64,000 nucleotides of DNA. Origin: Paraspadella gotoi (Eukaryota > Chaetognatha). Positions 57,701-64,000 of the stretch are shown here, piece after piece (the first letter of the stretch is position 1; each line of letters opens with the position of its first letter). A model generated the notes under the pieces. That model did not search any database. It was not told the origin of the DNA and saw nothing but the letters and a program-made list of their open reading frames with translations. Location of the stretch: assembly GCA_051294375.1 (NCBI GenBank), contig CM119265.1, forward strand, positions 24,163,341 through 24,227,340, in the 5' to 3' direction. The translations under genes were made by a program, and so were the position numbers.

Positions 57701-59019
57701 TAGAAAATATCATCGCCCCGAAATCGGGACACGGAACTGGGTTTTCCGATAAAACTTTGCCTCCTTGCAATTTCCCGAAAAAGGACGCGTCGAAACCGAC
57801 CACCGGAAAAGGTTCCGATCACGAGGAAAAAATTCTCAGTCCCGTAAAATCCTCACAAGCTCACGCGGCTCCAGAAGCTCTAATAGCTCCAGTAGAAAAC
57901 GTCATAGCTCCTAAATCCAGTCACGGTACAGGGTACTCCGATGCAACTCTGCCCCCATCTAATTTTCCTAAAAAAGAAGTCTCGAAACCGGGGGGGAAAA
58001 CGACAGATCACGAGAAAGTCCCGAGTCCAGTGAAAACTTCACAGGCTCATGCAACGCCCGAATTATCTATCGCTCCAGTAGAAAACGTCATAGCGCCGAA
58101 ATCTGGTCACGGTACTGGATTTTCCGATAAAACTTTGCCCCCGTCGAATTTTCCGAAGAAAGAGGCTTCGAAGAAAGGTCCCGTTGAGGAAAGTGTGCAA
58201 CCGGTGAAATCCTCTCAGGTTCACGCGGCAGCAGCTCCAGCGGCGGCAGCTCTAGCCGCAGCGACGCCGCCGGCAAAATCGAAAGAAGCGCCTCTCGTTT
58301 GCGAAGAAATTGTGGCGCCGAAATCATCGAAGGGGACAGGATTCTCTGACGCTACTTTGCCTCCAGCGAATTTTGATAAGAAGGGACATGAAACAGGACA
58401 TGGAAAAGATAAAAAGGGGCATGAAAAGGAAAAAACGGGGCATGGAAAAGATAAAAAGGACACAACTCCTCCTCCCATCGAGGAAATGTTGATCCCTAAA
58501 TCGAACACGGGGACAGGCTTCTCCGACGCCACACTCCCGCCTTCCAATTTCGGCAAAGCTCCGTCGACGCCGACGACGACGACGACGCCGACGACGACGA
58601 CGACGACGCCAGTGCCGACACCAACCCATTCAGCGCCTCTCAATTCCACGCCCATCAAAAAGGTCGAGGAGCCCATGATTGCCGTCGCGAAAAATGCCAC
58701 CAGCCAATCAGCGCCGGCGGTTAAGAGCCCTGCCAACCAATCAACGCCGGCCAAAGGCAAGCCCACCGATTCCAAGGCGCCGGAACCTCATCTCAAGTCG
58801 AAAGAGTCGACCGGCACCGGACATTCGGACAAAACTTTACCACCGGCGCATTTTGATAAGAGTCCGAGTCCGGACAAGACCGGTAAGACTCCCGTACCGG
58901 CGGCCAAAACGGCCGGAACCGCTGCAAAGAGCGCCGCTCCATCGACGGATCCAAAAGTGACGCCCAAGTCTAGTCATGGCACCGGTTTCACTGACGGCTC
59001 TCTCCCTCCAGCGAAGCCT

Positions 59020-59058
<39 letters not shown>

Positions 59059-59070
59059 AAAAAGCATTAG
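54111..59070 (+). CDS. Novel N-myristoylated/palmitoylated protein with twelve GTGFSDxTLPPSNF repeats
   Basis: Five coding exons: 54111-54114 (ATGG), 55035-55058, 55890-56024, 56373-56468 and 56675-59070. All introns are phase 1 GT-AG and the total is 884 codons plus stop. The joined start MGNSCGKQR is a classic N-myristoylation signal (Gly2, Ser/Cys context) with a cysteine for palmitoylation, so membrane attachment is likely. Then comes a Pro/Ser/Ala-rich stretch, DLDSVLGKLDLGG, a Q run and a basic patch LSKSAKRRLKRKQKK. The last exon holds twelve copies of a motif [KS]xGTG[FY][ST]DxTLPP[SA]NF, spaced about 40-80 residues apart by Lys/Ala/Pro-rich linkers that often contain EPVI or APVENVIAPKS. 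It ends in Thr and Ser runs. No enzyme domain is seen. An in-frame ATG at 56680 could start a shorter, unlipidated form. I know no family with this repeat; a MARCKS-like scaffold is only an analogy. Confidence 0.85.
54640..54735. repeat. (CT)n microsatellite in intron 1
   Basis: CT run in the first intron of the lipid-anchored repeat-protein gene. Confidence 0.95.
58567..58613 (+). repeat. Coding ACG/CGA trinucleotide run (Thr-rich)
   Basis: Triplet repeat inside the repeat-protein exon encoding T and TP runs. A second coding run at 59020-59053 encodes serines. The same triplet occurs in non-coding runs across the window. Confidence 0.9.
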
Positions 59071-59203
59071 CTTTTTTTCGCTCGATACTACACCCATACT
59101 CCGCTTATATTATATACATATTTAAAAACGCCCAACATTAGTTTATAATCGAGGAGATTTCGACGCTGAATCGCTAGTCAAAATTTAAAAAAAAAAAAAA
59201 AAA

Positions 59204-59209
59204 AATAAA
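59204..59209 (+). terminator. Polyadenylation signal AATAAA (repeat-protein gene)
   Basis: AATAAA about 135 bases after the stop codon, following an A-rich run. Confidence 0.5.
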
Positions 59210-59436
59210 CAAATCTGTGATCGGAAGACCAAAGCAAAACTCAGGTACTAATCGATTAAAAAAAAAATATCGATAAAAATCTTCGATAAAATCGCAGTAG
59301 GAAAAAATATACACGAGCTTTTCTCCCACTCACCTCGCTTTTAGTGTGTACTAATTTAGAGTAGCACAACATGGTTTTCCGACAATGATTTTCAATGTCG
59401 CTGTTACTTTCTCACTATTAGGCGAGCCACAGTGTT

Positions 59437-59442
59437 TTTATT
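59437..59442 (-). terminator. Candidate polyadenylation signal of the CaaX-protein gene
   Basis: AATAAA on the minus strand about 290 bases after the stop of the gene at 59733-60383. Confidence 0.35.
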
Positions 59443-59732
59443 GACAAAGAATACTAGGTCATGAGAGCACTGTGCATCGCTACTTTTTCATCACCCTGTA
59501 TCATTAGTTTGGCATAAATTATTTCTGTACTAACACCACCGCTAGATTACTTTCTATTTATATATTCTTAATTTGGTATATTTATAATCATTTTCGTATT
59601 AATACTGTCGTAAATTATTATCAAAACAAATCAATGTCAATCATATACTACAAACTACGTTGGCTAGTTAACTACATTTTCTTGGTTTGTTTTGATTGGT
59701 TTCGATGTTTCCATAGCGTCTATGATTTTGTA

Positions 59733-60383
59733 TCACATAATGATACATTTCTTGAAGTCGTCCATATCTTGTTCCTTTGTTCCTGAAAATCTCCGTCTGG
59801 TTGACAAGAGATCCGCTGGAACTTGGAGTCGCTTTTCCGTCGACTCTAGAAAAACAAAAGACTTGTATGTTAAATATTTGTGAGGTGATAATTGGTAACT
59901 GCGTCACATAGTAGTCGAAACCGTAATAATAAATATATATAGATATAAGGTGAAGAAACATTTTATCATGTTTATCACTTTTTATTACATTTTTGTAATT
60001 TTAGAAAACTGAATATTTCTCCAAATATTAAATATAAATCACCTTGATTTCAGTTTTAGGCAAAAAAGACGCGTTATAAATTTGTTTTGGTAGTATCAAA
60101 AAAATCTTTCTGATATTCCTAAATTTATTTTGTTTTTAAAACTTATCTAAATGAAGTGCATCGTAGTCGATTTTCAAAAGTTTTCAAATATTTTAAACTC
60201 TCTCGTTTCGTACAATCGTCACTCAAAATCCAAACATCGTTCAACCAAATCTTCCCCCCTACCCCCAAATCCGCCTACCAAATCTTTTCCCCCTCTATAA
60301 ATCTTCCCACCTTTCGTCTCCGTCTTCGACTCCTTCACGTCCTCAGGGACGACGACTTCAACAGATTTCACTTCCGACGCCAT
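59733..60383 (-). CDS. Small predicted farnesylated protein ending in CaaX box CIIM
   Basis: Two minus-strand exons: 60311-60383 and 59733-59845, joined in phase 1 by a GT-AG intron, giving 61 residues. The protein starts MASEVKSVEVVVPEDVKESK and ends DDFKKCIIM before TGA. C-I-I-M is a full CaaX motif, and terminal Met favours farnesyltransferase. Basic residues (EKRL, RRR, KK) lie before it, as in many prenylated membrane proteins. The other frames of exon 2 would give longer, less protein-like tails without such an end, which supports this splice. It is not a G-protein gamma subunit by sequence. The gene converges on the myristoylated repeat-protein gene. No family recognised. Confidence 0.6.
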
Positions 60384-61205
60384 AATTCGTTTGTTTGTTT
60401 GTTTTGTTTACTTTGGATTAAAACTTGATTAAATACGAAATCTTTTTCTTTGGACGGTTTGAGTTTGTTTTTTTTTCTTCTTTTGTGCAAAAATTCTTTT
60501 TTCGGTTTCGTTTGCAAAGTTTACTCTTTTTTTTTTCGAATTTGAGAGAAAGAATTGAAGGTGAGGTTCTTTAGAATTCAGATTTGTTAAAATACCAAAA
60601 AAAGATCCGGGCTTACGTAAGATTTCTTTTGTCTAAAACTTTCTACTAAAGCTTTTTTTCAGTTAAGTTTGTCTAAAAGTGGTTTGCTCGTTATCGGAAG
60701 GGTCCTCGGCTTTTTAAAGATTTTCTTTTCATTCTAGAATTTTGTTTTCAAACGGGCGCACACACACGATTACGCTAGCACACACACAAAAAAACTTGCG
60801 GTTCCACTTTTGACGCGATGACCCGAGAGAACGAGAGGTAACGAGAAAGTGGCAGGTGTGGGGAAAGGTAGAGAACGGGTACTGGAAAGTCCGGGTGGGT
60901 TCAACCTAGGAAGTTGAGTTTCGTCAGGGTTGCCCGGGTGAGGCTCGCGGGTTTGGTAAGGTGACCATCGAGGGTCCTGTTCCCTGACGTCCCGATTTGC
61001 AACGTGACGCAAAACAAATGATTATTCTCTTTTGAGTTTTCCTTTCAGCTTTGTTCCTGTAATCAAGTCGCTGTGCCTAATTTACCTTGTGTGACGAGAC
61101 TTGGGTCACTGTGCTGTAATCTTTGTCCCGGATGCGCGAATCTCGATCGAGATATTTTTATCTTTGCGACTTAATTGACTTTTCGAGTTTTCGTCACCGA
61201 GAAGG

Positions 61206-61206
61206 A

Positions 61207-61252
<46 letters not shown>

Positions 61253-61253
61253 C
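61206..61253. repeat. (GAT)n microsatellite
   Basis: Perfect ATG/GAT triplet run of about 15 units. Confidence 0.95.
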
Positions 61254-62038
61254 GATTACCGGATTTTGAATACGGCCGATCGATTAAAAATTGCAATGAC
61301 GTTTGACGAAAGATATTTAAAAAAAGTATATCAAATATTAATCGATGTATTTATTTAATTTAACTCGCTTTAAATTAAAGTTTTTTAATTCTACTCCGGA
61401 GTAAACAAAAGCAACAATAAACCCACAAATCATGTCCGTTTATTGTCAAAAACAAAATTGTCATTTTTAAGATCATTTATTTATTTTTATGTTTTTCCCA
61501 TTCTTCTTTTGTTATGATATGAAAGAGACTAGTACTACTTATTCTAGGAAATAATAAATAGACGCCATAATTTGAGTATATAAATATGCAAGAGCTCTAT
61601 ATTCTAAAACACCAACAACTATGAAAGTGCAAATATTATAATGCTTTCATGAAGGAAAATATTTTTTTTTAAATTTCTTGTTCGATAGAATTTCTTCACT
61701 TTGGATAAACACCGATTTACGAAAATAATCAAAAAAACAAAAAAAAAACAACTAATGTTTGTTAATAATGTTCAAGGGGTTTTTTATTCCACTTGTCAAC
61801 CTCGCTAAATCTCAATATGTAAATCCCACCAATTTAAAACTGTACACAAAAAAAATTCAGCCAATCAGTAAACGAGGCTTTTTTTTTTTCGTTTTTCTTT
61901 TGAGTCCCAGGTCCGGTTTTCTTTTCCCCATGATCGCGCATTCAACATTATGGCGCTGGTCACATTATGGCGCATTTCTTTCCTCCTTCCAGAACCAACT
62001 CCCTCTCGTCATTTTCGCTCCATCGACGTTTGTGAGTT

Positions 62039-62051
62039 TGACCTTTGACCT
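62039..62051 (-). promoter_or_regulatory. Perfect DR1 nuclear-receptor site
   Basis: TGACCTTTGACCT on the plus strand is AGGTCAAAGGTCA on the minus strand, the ideal direct repeat spaced by one base that RXR/HNF4/COUP-TF-type receptors bind. Two copies of ACATTATGGCGC lie 80-100 bases away (about 61946-61975), so the patch looks like a promoter or enhancer. Its target is unknown; the nearest gene starting on that strand is at 60383. Confidence 0.5.
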
Positions 62052-62205
62052 CTTCTTTGCCTCGCGGGTTTTCTAGACGCGTCCCTGTACGAGTCGTGGG
62101 CGGAAAATTGGGAGAAAATTTGAATTTAAGATGTTTGTTTAAAATAATATAAATTCTAATCGGGAAGTCGGGAATGAAAAATACATTCAGCCTTAGGCGT
62201 AGGTA

Positions 62206-62209
<4 letters not shown>

Positions 62210-62287
<78 letters not shown>

Positions 62288-62288
62288 A
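62210..62288. repeat. (AG)n microsatellite
   Basis: AG dinucleotide run with a few extra purines. Confidence 0.95.
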
Positions 62289-62583
62289 GAATGAGAGGAG
62301 AGGGGGAAAGATATTAGTTGGGGTGAGTAACAAAATACTGATAAAAAATACATCAAAAAGAGATTGAATAAAATCAAAACAGCTTAAGAAATTATTTCAA
62401 ACTCTCCCCTCCAAAATTTTTTTTACCGTTGGCGGTATTCGCGTTCCTTTCCTTCTCATCGCTTCCTCCATCCATCCTCTTTCTCCCTTCATCCAATTCT
62501 GCAGACATTTTTTTTCTTCTGTCGAATATTTTTTTTTTATTTCTTGGAAATGTCTTCGCTCTTTTTCGCGTTTCTGGTAGTGT

Positions 62584-62585
<2 letters not shown>

Positions 62586-62659
<74 letters not shown>
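62586..62659. repeat. (AG)n microsatellite
   Basis: Pure AG run of about 37 units. Confidence 0.97.
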
Positions 62660-62664
<5 letters not shown>

Positions 62665-62689
62665 AAAAAATAAATAATAATTACGCGTT

Positions 62690-62810
62690 TGGTAAGGTAA
62701 AGATAATGTAAAGGTAATATAAAGGTGTAAATGAAATGTAAAGGTAATGTAAAGGTATAAAGGTAATGTAAAGGTCTAAACTCTAAAGGTAATGTAAAGG
62801 TGATGTACTA
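62690..62810. repeat. GTAAAGGTAAT tandem repeat
   Basis: About ten degenerate copies of a 10-12 base unit containing GTAAAGGTAA. Confidence 0.85.
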
Positions 62811-63333
62811 TTTAGGATTTAGGATTAATATTTAGAAAAGAGACGTGATAAAATAAGAAGCGCTATCGAAGAATATAAATCAAAAAAAGTAGGACTTATG
62901 ATCGTCCGAATACAATTATTTTTCAATCCGAGATGATTTAAATATATAAAGACAAAGGATTGCTGTAGATTTAAACAAAAAACAAAAAACAAAAAAAAAC
63001 AAAAAAAACATACCAATATCTTCTTTTTTTGAATCCTTTCGGTGATTTTTCTAAATTTTTCGAATAAATAAACAAATGAGTTTTTCCTTCGGATTTTCTT
63101 CCGTTTAATTTCCGAGTTGTTCTCTTTTTTTTCACGACTCGTGACTTTTCTCGAATTTCTTTCGATTTCGATGAAAATTCACGGGAAAATGTGATTTTTT
63201 TTTTCGTCGAGGAGAAAAAAAAGGAGGACGACCGCGAGTGTGAAAAATAAATTGTGCAACGTGAAGCGAAAGGGAAAAAAAAACTGCGACGGTTCGTGTG
63301 ATTTGCACGAGAATGGAAAAAGCTGGAAGATAG

Positions 63334-63482
<149 letters not shown>

Positions 63483-63714
63483 CTTACCTTTATTCCTCCC
63501 ACTTCTACGTTTCTTTTCTGTCTTCTATTTATCCGCCTCCCACCCCCTCGTCCTCTTCCTCCTCCTCTTCATTTTCTTCCTCCTCCTCCTCCTCCTCGCC
63601 TTACCCTCCCAACTCGCTCTCGTCTTTACAATTTGAATTCGGATGAAAGTGAATCAATAAAATCGTCGTACAAACACGAAAAAAAAAACTTTTGACGAAG
63701 TTGGTTGAAGTGGG

Positions 63715-63855
63715 AGGGAGAGAGAGTGGAATAAGTGGTTGAGGGGGTGGGCTGAGTGGTTGAGATGGTGGAGTTAGTGGTTGAGATGGTGGAGTTAGTG
63801 GTTGAGATGGTGGAGTGAGTGGTTGAGATGGTGGAGTGGAGTAAGTGGTTGAGAA
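63715..63855. repeat. 21-bp minisatellite AGTGGTTGAGATGGTGGAGTT
   Basis: Five to six degenerate units of about 21 bases. The minus-strand translation gives a repeated STISTTN/H peptide that I regard as an artefact. Confidence 0.88.
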
Positions 63856-64000
63856 TGAAGATAGAGGCCTTGTAAGGGATTAAAAAGTTTGATATATATA
63901 TACAAGATATTTCGGAAACAAATATCGCCCAAATCGTTATTAAAAATACTGTCGATGTACTTTTCAATTTCAGTCTTTTTAGCCAGCCTCATTAAAAAAA

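Noticed and set aside
57163-57822. 219-codon minus-strand open frame within the repeat-protein exon
   Set aside because: It is antisense to a continuous 796-codon exon with conserved repeats and has no start context or domain.
63880-63992. Minus-strand frame MRLAKKTEIEKYIDSIFNND near the window end
   Set aside because: Protein-like for about 30 residues but truncated by the window edge with no clear splice sites or homology.

Overview
This window looks like an invertebrate metazoan nuclear genome. The genes have many GT-AG introns and metazoan families: the ARHGAP39/Vilse RhoGAP, a roadblock/LC7 protein, an ADP-ribosylhydrolase-like protein and an astacin protease with a ShK domain. Astacin plus ShK is common in cnidarians and nematodes, so a cnidarian is possible, but the species is not established. 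Non-coding DNA is AT-rich and crowded with (AG/CT)n tracts, (CGA)n/(TCG)n tracts and minisatellites. Six N gaps and many one- or two-base differences between duplicated blocks point to a long-read draft assembly with residual indels.

Layout. 1-2817 and about 4630-7825 are near copies, and 2843-4629 lies between them; I find no convincing gene there. About 10587-16420 (+) holds the last four exons of ARHGAP39, the whole RhoGAP domain. A Tc1/mariner-type MITE lies at 16805-17387. At 19724-22272 (+) is a secreted Glu-rich protein ending in a furin-like RAKR site and a 10-residue tail. A 322-bp tandem repeat follows at 23150-23960. At 26538-27955 (+) is a second secreted Glu-rich protein with the same exon plan. 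The block 26561-32235 is repeated at 32261-37876 across a 25-N gap, so the partial third acidic gene at 32836-33641 is probably an assembly duplicate.

37248-41077 (+) encodes an ARH1/ARH2-like protein lacking the metal-binding residues of active ADP-ribosylhydrolases; one intron begins with a 21-bp minisatellite that copies the splice donor seven times in phase. 41556-42969 (-) is a four-exon roadblock/LC7 protein with a 60-residue C-terminal extension. 44430-48300 (+) is a secreted astacin metalloprotease with a C-terminal ShK domain; its prodomain exon contains two apparent frame shifts. 48450-54060 is gene-poor and repeat-rich.

54111-59070 (+) is the most unusual gene: when its phase-1 exons are joined it starts MGNSC, a myristoylation/palmitoylation signature, and carries twelve copies of a motif like GTGFSDxTLPPSNF over about 880 residues. 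Tail to tail with it at 59733-60383 (-) is a two-exon, 61-residue protein ending in CIIM, a farnesylation CaaX box. The rest, to 64000, is intergenic and repetitive, with a perfect nuclear-receptor DR1 site at 62039-62051.

No operon logic applies. Likely cellular roles are Rho signalling, dynein or Ras-like scaffold function, extracellular proteolysis, secretion of acidic proproteins, and membrane-anchored proteins of unknown function.
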